NCBI RefSeq assembly: GCF_026191725.2
Contig: NZ_CP120863.1
Coordinates: 3,328,001-3,392,000, forward strand
DNA: 64,000 nucleotides
Direction of reading: 5' to 3'
Origin: Roseibium porphyridii
Lineage (GTDB): Bacteria; Pseudomonadota; Alphaproteobacteria; Rhizobiales; Stappiaceae
This document shows positions 47,300 to 56,718 of the stretch, piece after piece. Every line of letters starts with the position of its first letter. Positions within the stretch are counted from its first letter, which is position 1. The notes beneath the pieces are model-generated. The model did not search any database and was not told the DNA's origin. It saw nothing but the letters and a program-made list of their open reading frames with translations. Both the position numbers and the translations under genes were made by a program.

Positions 47300-47974
47300 A
47301 TGCAGATGTTCAGTGTCTTTGGGAGCCGGAACGAACCACCAGAGATTTTTTCTTCCTACCCATCATTTAATCGGCCTTTTCCCGGCGACCCTGGCAAGTT
47401 GAGTATCGAGCAAGTCGAGGCCAACATAAAACATCTGTACCAAGTTCATGATGAGCGCTTAGAAATTTCAACCGCATTTTTGAATGACCATGGCATTGAA
47501 GTTTCAAATCTCGGATGGCGCGACTTTTTCCAGAAACTGGATGATATAGGTGTCTTGATCGAGCAGGTTCTGGTGCCTGTTTCCGTCGCTCATGCTCCCA
47601 GGCATCTCAGTAAGGTGAGCAAATCAGATTGGGTTGCGACCTTTGACGGGCGCAATATCATCTACTCGTTTCTGACAGACATCAGCATTCTATGTTTTCA
47701 CCATCTCAATTCTGCGTTTGACGGAAAACTGCGATGGGACACTTGGAGTGATCAATACCTTGATCCTGATATTGCAGAAGCAATAGATCTCTCAGTTGCA
47801 AATAGAATAGTGGTTTATGGACTGCACCTTAAATCAAGTGGTGTTGAAATGCCGGAAGACATTGAACTCCTGTTTTTTTGTACGGTACGTGCTGGCTGCA
47901 TGGATCTGCCAGCTTTCGCACGCCCACTCTCAGAAGTGTTCGGCGAGAAAATAGACGAGTTCGAGGCAAGATAA
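47300..47974 (+). CDS. Hypothetical protein, no recognised domain
   Basis: A 224-residue open frame with an acidic, soluble, mixed alpha/beta composition and no signal peptide or membrane span. I recognise no family. It contains aromatic-rich helices (DISILCFHHLNSAF) and a C-terminal cysteine pair (FFCTVRAGCMDL). ATG 47300 is followed two codons on by another ATG; neither has a strong ribosome site. A/T content is higher than in the flanking housekeeping genes, which may mean recent gain. The absence of a long competing frame makes it likely but not certain to be real. Confidence 0.55.
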   Translation: MQMFSVFGSRNEPPEIFSSYPSFNRPFPGDPGKLSIEQVEANIKHLYQVHDERLEISTAFLNDHGIEVSNLGWRDFFQKLDDIGVLIEQVLVPVSVAHAPRHLSKVSKSDWVATFDGRNIIYSFLTDISILCFHHLNSAFDGKLRWDTWSDQYLDPDIAEAIDLSVANRIVVYGLHLKSSGVEMPEDIELLFFCTVRAGCMDLPAFARPLSEVFGEKIDEFEAR

Positions 47975-48177
47975 GACTGTACATAGCCACTCGCCCGTCG
48001 CAAATCGAAGATCCACCTGGCAGATATCCGCCAGATTCCAGCTTTGCACAGATCCAGGGGTTTGTTGGGAAACGATTGCAGTTGGCATTGAATGTAGATA
48101 ATCACTAACTCAGTGTTCGAACCGGCGCGTGGCGTGAATAAGCCTCTCATTGTCGGCATTGCTCCCAGGGAAGACCA

Positions 48178-49596
48178 ATGAACCCCATTCATGTAATCGG
48201 CGGTGGCCTTGCCGGCTCGGAAGCCGCTTGGCAGATCGCCCAGGCCGGAATTGACGTCATACTGCACGAGATGCGCCCGGTCAGAAAAACAGACGCGCAC
48301 CAGACGGATGGCTTGGCTGAACTCGTCTGCTCCAACTCTTTCCGGTCCGACGACAACGAACAGAATGCCGTTGGCCTGATACATCATGAACTTCGTCAAC
48401 TCGGTTCGCTGATCATGGCCTCGGCGGATGCCAATCAAGTGCCTGCAGGCAGCGCACTGGCAGTCGATCGCGAAGGTTTTTCAAACGCGGTGACAAAAGC
48501 GCTCGAAGATCACCCAAGAATTACAATCGACCGCGCCGAAGTTGCAGGTCTTCCGCCTGAAGACTGGGACAAGGTAATTGTTGCTACTGGGCCACTCACC
48601 TCCCCAGCTCTGTCGCATTCAGTGCTGGACCTGAGCGGCGAAGATGCCCTTGCGTTTTTCGACGCCATTGCACCTATCGTTCACTTTGATTCCGTTGATC
48701 TTTCCAAAGCCTGGTTCCAGTCGCGATACGATAAGGTTGGGCCGGGCGGCACGGGCAAAGACTATCTCAACTGCCCGTTGGACAAAGACCAGTACGAAGC
48801 GTTCATTGATGCCCTGATTGCCGGGGATACGGCCGATTTCAAGGAGTGGGAAGCCAATACACCCTATTTCGACGGCTGCCTTCCCATCGAGGTAATGGCT
48901 GCGCGTGGCCGCGAAACACTTCGACACGGCCCCATGAAACCAATGGGGCTCACCAACGCCCACAATCCTGATGTCAAAGCTTATGCCGTGGTTCAGCTGA
49001 GGCAGGATAACGCCCTAGGCACGCTCTACAACATGGTCGGATTCCAGACCAAACTTAAATACGGCGCACAGGCTGAAATTTTCAAAATGATACCCGGCCT
49101 TGAAAATGCACAGTTTGCCCGACTGGGCGGCCTGCATCGCAATACCTTTTTGAACTCGCCGAAGGTTCTGGACAAATCCCTACGCCTCAAAGCTGATCCG
49201 CGCATGCGGTTTGCCGGCCAGATAACAGGCTGTGAAGGCTATGTTGAATCGGCAAGCGTCGGCTGTATGGCCGGATTGTTTGCAGTTCGAGAGACGCGCG
49301 GCCAAGACATTCTCACCCCGCCTGACACCACAGCAATGGGCGCTCTGCTCGGCCACATTACAGGTGGTCATATAAGCCGAGAGGATGGCGCTGGAAAACC
49401 TGGTTCATTTCAGCCAATGAATGTCAATTTTGGTCTCTTTCCTCCTATCGAAGCGCCCACAAAGGATGAGGATGGCAAACGCCTGAAAGGAAAAGACAAG
49501 ACAAGGGCGAAAAAACGAGCCCTGACCGACCGCGCAAAAGTCGACTTTCTTGCCTGGAAATCGAGTTTGGATCTGCAACAAACTGCAGCCGAATAG
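48178..49596 (+). CDS. trmFO: Folate-dependent tRNA uracil-54 methyltransferase (TrmFO)
   Basis: A 472-residue flavoprotein that methylates U54 in the T-loop of tRNA, using methylenetetrahydrofolate and FAD. The dinucleotide loop [16 protein letters not shown] begins at residue 6. The family-typical [15 protein letters not shown] and later [16 protein letters not shown] segments are present, including the catalytic cysteine environment. The length fits. It is transcribed alone, convergent with the NDUFAF6-like gene, and starts a long run of core genes. Confidence 0.96.
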   Translation: MNPIHVIGGGLAGSEAAWQIAQAGIDVILHEMRPVRKTDAHQTDGLAELVCSNSFRSDDNEQNAVGLIHHELRQLGSLIMASADANQVPAGSALAVDREGFSNAVTKALEDHPRITIDRAEVAGLPPEDWDKVIVATGPLTSPALSHSVLDLSGEDALAFFDAIAPIVHFDSVDLSKAWFQSRYDKVGPGGTGKDYLNCPLDKDQYEAFIDALIAGDTADFKEWEANTPYFDGCLPIEVMAARGRETLRHGPMKPMGLTNAHNPDVKAYAVVQLRQDNALGTLYNMVGFQTKLKYGAQAEIFKMIPGLENAQFARLGGLHRNTFLNSPKVLDKSLRLKADPRMRFAGQITGCEGYVESASVGCMAGLFAVRETRGQDILTPPDTTAMGALLGHITGGHISREDGAGKPGSFQPMNVNFGLFPPIEAPTKDEDGKRLKGKDKTRAKKRALTDRAKVDFLAWKSSLDLQQTAAE

Positions 49597-49623
49597 GCTT
49601 CTTGCAGTGACCAGCCCAGCTTT

Positions 49624-50475
49624 TTAAAGCCTTCCAAATACGTTTCGTCTGGCGCGCCACATGACCCATTGACGCTTCAATTGCGACAAGTCTGCGCTTT
49701 GCTTAAGCGGGTCAAAACCGGTTGCCTCCAATTTCTGCAAAAAGGGCTCGACCAACACAAGTGGAAGGAAAGCCGCAGCGCAGGTGCCAGGCACATTTCC
49801 GGATACTGCCCTCACCCGCTCGAGATGATGACGCACATGGGCACGAAGTTCGGTTAGAACCGCGAGCAGTTGAGGTGTGGTCTCACCTTTGAATACAGTT
49901 GCCGGATCCAGATTGTGGCGTTCCTGCAAGTCCTTCGGCAGATACATTTGCTGTCGGGCCGCGTGCCAGGGCAATGCTCGCATCAAGCCGGTCAAAGCAT
50001 AAGCAACCCCGGCATGACCCGCTGCCGTCGCTGTGCCAGGATCCTTGCCGTCGTTGAGGACCAAGCACGCCAATTGAATGAGACCAGAGGCGGTCTCGCC
50101 TGCGTATCCTTCTAGATCATTCAGAGATGGCATCGGATCGTTGTAGAGGTCGAATATTCGCGCCTCGGTCATGGCGATCAGACTTTGCCTGGGCAATTGA
50201 AACTGAGCAATCGTTTCCAGTAGAGCATTCGCAACCGGATTAGAGGCGGCCGCCCCATGTTCTGTGCCTTCAAGAAGATCGCGCCACCATTGCAGCCGAA
50301 CTTCCCCCGGCAATGGTTCAGATACCAATTCACGAATTCGAGCAAGTTCGGCACTGTAGGCATAAAGCGCCATGAGACCCGGGCGGAACTTCTCGGGCGC
50401 TAGAAGAGCGCTTAAATAACGATCCTTGTCGAATTGGCGTGCAATATCGGCCGCGTGATCAAAGTCAGTGGTCAT
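49624..50475 (-). CDS. Squalene/phytoene synthase-fold protein (NDUFAF6-like)
   Basis: A 283-residue all-helical protein of the trans-prenyltransferase fold. The aspartate-rich motif expected of active squalene/phytoene synthases is missing: the region reads YAYSAELARIRELVSEPLPGEVRLQWW. This matches the NDUFAF6 subgroup, which in mitochondria is a complex I assembly factor. A second motif area reads ETASGLIQLACLVL. Hydroxysqualene synthesis is therefore unlikely, and complex I assembly is the better guess. It lies just downstream of the Mth938-like gene in the sec operon. Confidence 0.82.
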   Translation of the reverse strand: MTTDFDHAADIARQFDKDRYLSALLAPEKFRPGLMALYAYSAELARIRELVSEPLPGEVRLQWWRDLLEGTEHGAAASNPVANALLETIAQFQLPRQSLIAMTEARIFDLYNDPMPSLNDLEGYAGETASGLIQLACLVLNDGKDPGTATAAGHAGVAYALTGLMRALPWHAARQQMYLPKDLQERHNLDPATVFKGETTPQLLAVLTELRAHVRHHLERVRAVSGNVPGTCAAAFLPLVLVEPFLQKLEATGFDPLKQSADLSQLKRQWVMWRARRNVFGRL

Positions 50476-50502
50476 ATCTGCACATATGGTCCGGTTCGGT
50501 TG

Positions 50503-50886
50503 TCAGTCCACCGCCAGAAGGGCCGCGGCAACAGCCCTGTCTTCCGACAAAAGAACATTGAATGTGCGTACGGCTGCACCGGTCGACATTGGGTCCGCCA
50601 GAATACCTGCCTCGCGAAACAAAGTCTTGAGATCTTGCGGCAAGAGGCGCAGCTCTGTCCCCGTACCGACCAGCAAGACCTCAATGTCCTCCTGTTCCTG
50701 GAAAACCTTCTCAAACGCATTTTGAGAGAAGTTCTCGGGTGCGCTGACATCCCAGCCGTAAATCCCGCTAGGGACGCACAGCAGCGATCCGCGATGAGAC
50801 ATCTCGGCAAAACGAAAGCCGCCTTCGCCATAGGCATCCAGCGGCGCTCGCCCCGGAAAATGCGCGTCCCGGATTTCCACTACCAA
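50503..50886 (-). CDS. Mth938-like (DUF498, NDUFAF3-type) protein
   Basis: A 127-residue small protein with the Mth938 fold, homologous to the mitochondrial complex I assembly factor NDUFAF3. Recognisable are the conserved GIYGWDV, the VLLVGTGTELRLLP strand-loop and the final TGAAVRTFNVLLSEDRAVAAALLAV. It begins six bases after the secF stop, so it is co-transcribed with secD and secF, an arrangement common in Alphaproteobacteria. An enzymatic role is not known. Confidence 0.88.
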   Translation of the reverse strand: MVVEIRDAHFPGRAPLDAYGEGGFRFAEMSHRGSLLCVPSGIYGWDVSAPENFSQNAFEKVFQEQEDIEVLLVGTGTELRLLPQDLKTLFREAGILADPMSTGAAVRTFNVLLSEDRAVAAALLAVD

Positions 50887-50892
50887 CCAGCC

Positions 50893-51843
50893 CTATGCAG
50901 TCGCCTCGGCATCCGATCCCTTCTTGCCATCATCATCCTTCGACGACATTGCGTCTGGTCGCAGGTTCAGCAGGATCAGGAATGGTGCTGCCAGGAAGAT
51001 GGACGAATAGGTGCCGATAACAATGCCGAAAATCATGGCAAGCGTGAAGGATTGGATGACCTCACCGCCAAAGACATAGAGTGAAATCAGTGCCAAAAGA
51101 GTCGTCACGGACGTCATGGTCGTCCTCGACAATGTTTCGTTGATGGACTGATCAAGAATATCGGCCAACGGACGCTTCTTGTATTTTCGAAGATTTTCAC
51201 GAATCCGGTCATAGACCACAACGGTATCGTTGAGCGAATAGCCGATAATGGTTAGAACCGCCGCGATACTCGACAACGAGAAATCCAGCTGAAGCAGCAC
51301 GAATAAGCCAATGGTAATCACCACGTCATTGGCAGTTGTCAGGATTGCACCTATGGCGAAATGCCATTCGAAGCGGAACCAGATATAGAACATTATGGCC
51401 AACAAGGAAGCGATCACCGCGATCGCGCCCGCCTGCGCCAGTTCTCCGGAAACGCGCGGCCCCACAACTTCCACACGGCGGAAGTCGACATTGTCGTCTT
51501 CAAAAATGGTACGGATGCGCTGGACGACCGATTGCTGCGCCAGTTCTCCGCCAGGCTGTTCCTCGACACGGATCAGGATGTCGTCGGATGCACCGAACTC
51601 CTGGACTTGGACGTCACCCAGATTGAGTTCACCCAATTCGGAACGAATGGCACCGATATCAGCCGGACCATCGGTCTTGATCTCGATGATCGTTCCGCCC
51701 TTGAAGTCGATGCCGTAGTTCATACCGACGAGGAAAAATCCTGCCAGCGAGGCGATGACGAGGACGATGGACAGCGGAAAACTGGCTTTCCGCAGCCACA
51801 TGAACTTGATGTTGGTGTTGTCCGGAACAAGTCTCAGCAACAT
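50893..51843 (-). CDS. secF: Protein translocase subunit SecF
   Basis: A 316-residue inner-membrane protein that, with SecD, uses the proton gradient to help pull proteins out of SecYEG. Membrane span one is near residues 17-37, followed by the family motif GIDFKGGTIIEIK and a periplasmic domain. Five more spans follow (about 135-290), including the IGYSLNDTVVVYDRIRENLRKYKK signature in segments. It starts 15 bases after secD, so the two are co-expressed. Confidence 0.97.
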   Translation of the reverse strand: MLLRLVPDNTNIKFMWLRKASFPLSIVLVIASLAGFFLVGMNYGIDFKGGTIIEIKTDGPADIGAIRSELGELNLGDVQVQEFGASDDILIRVEEQPGGELAQQSVVQRIRTIFEDDNVDFRRVEVVGPRVSGELAQAGAIAVIASLLAIMFYIWFRFEWHFAIGAILTTANDVVITIGLFVLLQLDFSLSSIAAVLTIIGYSLNDTVVVYDRIRENLRKYKKRPLADILDQSINETLSRTTMTSVTTLLALISLYVFGGEVIQSFTLAMIFGIVIGTYSSIFLAAPFLILLNLRPDAMSSKDDDGKKGSDAEATA

Positions 51844-51858
51844 GATATTTCTCCCGGC

Positions 51859-53469
51859 TCAGATCGGCAATTTCGACGGACGACGCTGGCGGATCCAAAG
51901 AGCCACCAATAGCCGACTGAAGGTGAAGGCTGAGAAGACAGTCGTGAAAATCCCGATCGCAAGCGTCACCGCGAAACCGCGTACTGGTCCCGACCCAAGC
52001 TGGAACAGGATGACAGCTGCGATAAGTGTGGTGATGTTGGCGTCAAGAATTGTGCCCAGAGCCCGACTGTAACCGGCATCAATGGCTGATATGACGGATC
52101 GCCCAGCTCTTGATTCCTCTCGTATTCGCTCAAAAATCAGCACGTTGGCATCCACCGCCATACCGATTGTCAATACGATCCCTGCAATACCCGGAAGGGT
52201 CAGCGTTGCCTGAAGAAATGTGAGCGCACCGAAAATCAGGAATATATTGGCCGTCAGAGCGAGGTCGGCGATTACGCCGAACCGGCCATACGCCAGGATC
52301 ATGAAGATGATCACGGCAGCGCCTGCGATGATCGAGGCGATCCGGCCAGCTTCAACTGAATCCGCACCAAGTCCTGGACCAATCGAGCGTTCCTCGATGA
52401 CTGTCAACTGAGCCGGAAGTGCACCCGCACGCAGCAGAACTGCGAGGTTGTTGGCACTATCGACGGTAAAGTTGCCGGAAATCTGTCCAGAACCTCCGGT
52501 GATCGGCTCTCGAATGACCGGTGCTGAGATGACTTCGTTGTCAAGCACGATTGCGAACGCCCTGTTCACATTCTGCGTCGAAATACGGGCAAATTCACGC
52601 GCACCGGATTGGTTGAACCGGAAGTTGACCACGGGTTCGTTGTTGCGTTGGTCGAAGCTGACCTGCGCATCGACCAGATCCTCACCAGCGAGAAGTGGCA
52701 CTTCTTCCAGCAAATACGGTATCGGCGGATCGTCCACCGACATCAGCACAATAGTTCCAACCGGAGGGCGGTTCTGAAGCGCCTGATCACCGGACATGGA
52801 AGTGTCGACCATGTGGAACGTCAGCTGCGCAGTCGTTCCGATCACGTCTTTCAGGCGTTCCGGATCATCTTCGCCAGGCGCTTCGACCAGAATTCGGTCT
52901 GCGCCTTGTCTCTGGATGCTGGGTTCGGTCGTTCCCAGTTCATCAACGCGGCGTCGAATGACCTCAATCGACTGTTGAACAATGTTGGTCAGGCGATCTT
53001 CCAGCCCTTGTTCGGTGTAAGTGAACCGAACAAGGCCGTCGTCAGAAACCGCCATCGCAAATTCATTGACCGGTTGACCGCCGAACAGGTTGGATACGAG
53101 CGGGTTGACCAGCGGTTCAAGCCGCTCTTCCGCCTCGCCGAGCCGGGTCAGGTCGCGAATACGAACCTGGGCCGTCTCCCCTTGCACACCAAGTCCGGTG
53201 TAGCCAATTCTGGGATTTTCCCGCAACGTTGCCCGGATATCGCTGACAAGCGCCTTCATGCGCTTTTGGATGTAATCCTGCTGATCGACTTCATAGAGGA
53301 GATACGCGCCCCCTCGAAGATCAAGCCCCAGAACCATTTGGCTCTTCGGCAGGAAATCTGGCCAGCTTTCAAGCTGTTTTTGGGAAAAGAAATTCGGCAG
53401 CGTGGTCAGGATGCCTGCAGCAACCACAATCACGATCAGCGCGATTTTCCAGCGAGCGAAATAGAGCAT
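51859..53469 (-). CDS. secD: Protein translocase subunit SecD
   Basis: A 536-residue membrane partner of SecF. Span one is near residues 8-26. The large periplasmic P1 domain starts with LGLDLRGGAYLLYEVD, the VEAPGEDDPERLKDVIG head follows, and a five-span C-terminal half includes GMAVDANVLIFERIREE with the conserved aspartate/arginine pair. ATG 53469 is preferred over the TTG two codons earlier. A GC-rich hairpin (53489-53513) separates it from yajC. Confidence 0.97.
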   Translation of the reverse strand: MLYFARWKIALIVIVVAAGILTTLPNFFSQKQLESWPDFLPKSQMVLGLDLRGGAYLLYEVDQQDYIQKRMKALVSDIRATLRENPRIGYTGLGVQGETAQVRIRDLTRLGEAEERLEPLVNPLVSNLFGGQPVNEFAMAVSDDGLVRFTYTEQGLEDRLTNIVQQSIEVIRRRVDELGTTEPSIQRQGADRILVEAPGEDDPERLKDVIGTTAQLTFHMVDTSMSGDQALQNRPPVGTIVLMSVDDPPIPYLLEEVPLLAGEDLVDAQVSFDQRNNEPVVNFRFNQSGAREFARISTQNVNRAFAIVLDNEVISAPVIREPITGGSGQISGNFTVDSANNLAVLLRAGALPAQLTVIEERSIGPGLGADSVEAGRIASIIAGAAVIIFMILAYGRFGVIADLALTANIFLIFGALTFLQATLTLPGIAGIVLTIGMAVDANVLIFERIREESRAGRSVISAIDAGYSRALGTILDANITTLIAAVILFQLGSGPVRGFAVTLAIGIFTTVFSAFTFSRLLVALWIRQRRPSKLPI

Positions 53470-53488
53470 AGTCAAGCCTTAATAGCGC

Positions 53489-53513
53489 CCGGGCCGACAT
53501 CAGACCGGCCCGG
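53489..53513. terminator. Hairpin between yajC and secD
   Basis: CCGGGCC and GGCCCGG pair over seven bases around an 11-base loop, 29 bases after the yajC stop. No U run follows in the minus direction, so it is more likely an attenuator or mRNA-stabilising element than a full stop. Confidence 0.4.
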
Positions 53514-53542
53514 CAATAATATCTGAACGGCGGAACGGGCTC

Positions 53543-53881
53543 TTAGCCGTTGTCTTTGACAGGCTCAGTCTTTGAGCGGACTTCCTGAACCATGCCGCGA
53601 ACAACGCGCACTTTCACACCTTCAGACAGTTCCAGCTGAATTTCGCCATCATCAACGACCTTTGCCACTTTGCCGATCAAACCACCGGAAGTAACGACCG
53701 TGTCGCCACGACGCAGGTTCGAAACCAATTCCTGGTGCTGTTTCATACGTTGCCGTTGTGGGCGAATAATCAGAAAATACATGATCGCAAACAGCGCGAC
53801 CATCATTGGAATCGGACCGTAAAGAAGGGATTCCATTCCACCTGCTCCGGCGGTCTGCGCATAGGCTGGGGTGATGAACAT
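53543..53881 (-). CDS. yajC: Preprotein translocase accessory protein YajC
   Basis: A 112-residue single-span membrane protein associated with SecDF and YidC. The span is near residues 22-42 (PMMVALFAIMYFLIIRPQRQR), with the family's RPQ-basic stretch after it and a cytoplasmic GGLIGKVAKVVDD domain. It is the first gene of the yajC-secD-secF operon and is divergent from a DUF815 ATPase gene. Confidence 0.96.
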   Translation of the reverse strand: MFITPAYAQTAGAGGMESLLYGPIPMMVALFAIMYFLIIRPQRQRMKQHQELVSNLRRGDTVVTSGGLIGKVAKVVDDGEIQLELSEGVKVRVVRGMVQEVRSKTEPVKDNG

Positions 53882-54122
53882 TCAATTCTCCTAAGGTGGC
53901 GCTATTCATTGCTTGGGAAAACCCTGACCCCAAAGCAAAAACGCTCTCATTCTGGTGGCGCGGACTATAACGGCGGCGCGCTTCTTTTCAAGCTTTCCAA
54001 GCAGTTTCCAGCGTACCGGTATGGGAATAACTGGCGTTTTCGTGTTTCAGTCTGCGTGTTACTCCAACCGCAGGTACTTTCAGGGCCTCACATGGGCCTT
54101 TTTGACAGGGCTTGCAAGAAGA

Positions 54123-54995
54123 ATGAGCACGCAAAACGACATCGCTGCACTTAACGCCAAACTCGATTCCCTTATCGAGCTTGTTGCCAGAGCAGTCCCG
54201 GCTAAAGCCAGCCGACCAGATTGGAACTCCGCCGATGCGTTTGTCTGGGTTCCCGAACCAGGCGAGCTGCAAGCTGTGAAGAAGGTTAATCGAGTCGATA
54301 TCGCACTTCTTTGCGCCGTTTCACATGTCCGTGACCTGCTGTTGGAAAATACAAAACGTTTCGCGAAGGGGCTGCCGGCCAACAATGCATTGCTTTGGGG
54401 TGCACGGGGCATGGGAAAGTCTTCGCTGGTCAAGGCTGCGCATGCGTCGGTCAACGCTGAAAACGGTTCGTCATCTTTGAAACTGATAGAAATTCATCGA
54501 GAAGATATTGAATCGCTTCCCAAACTTATGACTGAGATCCGAAAGTCCTCGCTCAGGTTCATAGTCTTTTGCGACGATCTGAGTTTCGACAATGACGACA
54601 CGTCCTACAAATCGCTGAAAGCCGTTCTGGAAGGCGGGATTGAAGGCCGGCCTGACAACGTGATTTTCTACGCCACGTCCAATCGCCGGCATCTGCTCCC
54701 ACGTGACATGATCGAAAACGAACGATCTACAGCTATCAATCCGGCAGAAGCAGTCGAAGAAAAAGTATCGCTCTCGGACCGGTTCGGTCTCTGGCTTGGT
54801 TTTCACAAATGCAGCCAGGACGACTATTTGGACATGGTGCGTGGCTATGCGACCCACTTTGGACTGCAAATCGATGAGGATCGAATGCGTTCAGAGGCTC
54901 TAGAATGGGCAACCACGCGTGGTAGCCGCTCCGGTCGCGTCGCATATCAGTTCATACAAGACCTGGCCGGACGGCTCGGAAAGCCGCTTAGCTGA
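54123..54995 (+). CDS. DUF815-family P-loop ATPase
   Basis: A 290-residue AAA-type ATPase of the DUF815 family, found next to sec or nlpD genes in many Alphaproteobacteria. Walker A is WGARGMGKSSLVKA (near residue 88) and Walker B is RFIVFCDDLSFDND (near 137). A sensor-like region follows with FYATSNRRHLLPRDM, and the C-terminus has a helical lid. ATG 54123 (MSTQNDIAAL) is chosen; the longer frame from 53955 runs into the yajC promoter area. The biological role is not established. Confidence 0.88.
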   Translation: MSTQNDIAALNAKLDSLIELVARAVPAKASRPDWNSADAFVWVPEPGELQAVKKVNRVDIALLCAVSHVRDLLLENTKRFAKGLPANNALLWGARGMGKSSLVKAAHASVNAENGSSSLKLIEIHREDIESLPKLMTEIRKSSLRFIVFCDDLSFDNDDTSYKSLKAVLEGGIEGRPDNVIFYATSNRRHLLPRDMIENERSTAINPAEAVEEKVSLSDRFGLWLGFHKCSQDDYLDMVRGYATHFGLQIDEDRMRSEALEWATTRGSRSGRVAYQFIQDLAGRLGKPLS

Positions 54996-54996
54996 C

Positions 54997-55030
54997 AAAA
55001 AAGCCCGGCCAATTGACCGGGCTTTCTTTT
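54997..55030. terminator. Bidirectional terminator between the DUF815 gene and the nlpD-like gene
   Basis: AAAGCCCGG and CCGGGCTTT form a nine-base stem around eight bases, with AAAAA before and TTCTTTTTC-like T richness after, placed between two convergent stops. Confidence 0.85.
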
Positions 55031-55044
55031 TCCGTAGTCGAAAA

Positions 55045-56493
55045 CTATCTGCGTGGCAGGTGATTAAGCGGGTCGACGGGCTTGTTGCCTTTGCGCAATT
55101 CAAAATGAACTTGCGGTTGGTTGACCGAACCGGTCTTGCCGGCAAGACCGACAACATCGCCACGACGGACAGTATCGCCACGCTTAACCTTCAATTCGCT
55201 GTTGTGAGCGTACGCAGAGACCCAGCCCTCATCGTGCCTTACGAGCACGAGATTGCCGTATCCTTTGAGTTCGTTGCCTGAATAGATAACGGTACCGCCA
55301 TCTGCTGCTTTCACCGGCGTGCCTTCCGGAACCGCGAGGTTTACGCCCTCGTTTTTGCCACCACCTGGTTTGCTGCCGAAGTCGGAAATTATCCGACCGC
55401 GCACCGGCCAGCGAAACTTCTCAGAAGAAACGTTTGCGTCTGGACGAACACTGGCAACCTGGGTTGGTGTCTTGATCGGAGCCGTCGGCCTCGCCTCGTC
55501 GGTCAATGCCGGCGCCGGTAAGCTGTTCTTGTCAACTGTACCGGAAGGCGCTGCCGCAACGGGCGTTGGCGTCACTGCACCAGAGCCAGGTTGGCGTCTT
55601 GGCGAAGGCACTCCATCGGCAGTATTGCTCTTGATCGAAGCTGTCGTAAGCGACTGACCAAAGCCCGAGGGTTTCTTTTTGGGCAAAGTGCTTACACGAA
55701 GGATTTCAACTTCCTCGACAACGGTCTCACCCCGACTGATGTCAGCAAAAGTCGGTTGACTGAAGGGCTTTCGATCCGGCTTGGGCATCCCAGCAACTGC
55801 AGTTGGTACGGACCCGGTAACAACGCGTTCATTTGAGCCAGCCTTAGGCAATCGCACCTTGTCAGCACTTACGCTGCTCGACCCATTACGCTCAGAATAG
55901 ACATACGTCGGAATGATAATGCTTTGTCCGGGACGCACCTGGTTCGGATCGCTGATGCCGTTGACAGACATTATAGCTTTTTCCGGAACACCAAATCGGC
56001 GTGCCATGGATTGCACACTGTCACCCTGACGGACCTGGACCCTGGTACCACCAGTTGATGTCCAGCCTTTCCAGCTTTTCGCCTGCCCCGCCGCGGCAGA
56101 GACCACGGGAGCGCTCGAAATTTCAGGAGCTGGCTTCACCGCGATGGGTGCTGGCTTGATTGGCTGGGATCCAGATTGCGCAGGCGCGGGCAAAGGTGCC
56201 GAGCTGATCTGCGATGTTCTCTGAGGAATGGAACCGGTGGTCGCAGGAGCAGTATTTGACTGCGGCAGACCTGCACTCGTCCCTCCCGGACCATTGACGA
56301 TATCCTGATAAGTCGGTTGCTTTTGGCCACCGTTCAGAATGTTCCGCTGATTTTGTGTGTTTCCGGTATAAAACGGAGGTTCACCAAATCGTTCAACCGC
56401 GCCGGAACATCCCGCCAATACGGCAGCAAGGAGTGATACCGTCGCTACCTTGCTCAAAAGATCCCCGCGGAGGGTACGCATCCGCTTTTTCAT
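55045..56493 (-). CDS. nlpD: NlpD-like LysM/LytM lipoprotein (amidase activator)
   Basis: A 482-residue outer-membrane lipoprotein. The lipobox LLAAVLAGC (cysteine about residue 29) follows a basic start. A LysM peptidoglycan-binding domain lies near 147-192 (RQGDSVQSMARRFGVPEKAIMSVN). A proline/serine-rich linker leads to a C-terminal LytM/M23 domain (about 365-480). The catalytic histidine and aspartate positions are both asparagine (GKNEGVNLAV), so it is probably not a peptidase but, like E. coli NlpD, an activator of amidases at division. It is encoded downstream of pcm and surE as in many proteobacteria. Confidence 0.9.
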   Translation of the reverse strand: MKKRMRTLRGDLLSKVATVSLLAAVLAGCSGAVERFGEPPFYTGNTQNQRNILNGGQKQPTYQDIVNGPGGTSAGLPQSNTAPATTGSIPQRTSQISSAPLPAPAQSGSQPIKPAPIAVKPAPEISSAPVVSAAAGQAKSWKGWTSTGGTRVQVRQGDSVQSMARRFGVPEKAIMSVNGISDPNQVRPGQSIIIPTYVYSERNGSSSVSADKVRLPKAGSNERVVTGSVPTAVAGMPKPDRKPFSQPTFADISRGETVVEEVEILRVSTLPKKKPSGFGQSLTTASIKSNTADGVPSPRRQPGSGAVTPTPVAAAPSGTVDKNSLPAPALTDEARPTAPIKTPTQVASVRPDANVSSEKFRWPVRGRIISDFGSKPGGGKNEGVNLAVPEGTPVKAADGGTVIYSGNELKGYGNLVLVRHDEGWVSAYAHNSELKVKRGDTVRRGDVVGLAGKTGSVNQPQVHFELRKGNKPVDPLNHLPRR

Positions 56494-56718
56494 CGCCTAA
56501 ACTCTGACCGCTAACAATGACTGTTATGGTTAAGAGTAGACGGCAGTAAGGTTTATAAAGGCTAAAGACCGAGCGGAAAGGTCGCGAAAAACGCTGTTTT
56601 CTCAGTATTTCGAACAGTTCGGAAAAACTCAGATTGCTTGACCATAGTAAATTTGAGGCAAAAGCTGTTCCAAGAATCGCAACTTGGAATGGCCTGGAGA
56701 CCATCTGATTCCATACTC

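Noticed and set aside
47815..48438. 207-codon frame on the minus strand
   Set aside because: It lies over the clear trmFO start and part of the 47300 gene, with no domain or ribosome site. It is an antisense shadow.
52609..53526. 305-codon plus-strand frame over secD
   Set aside because: secD on the minus strand is unmistakable; this is antisense to it.
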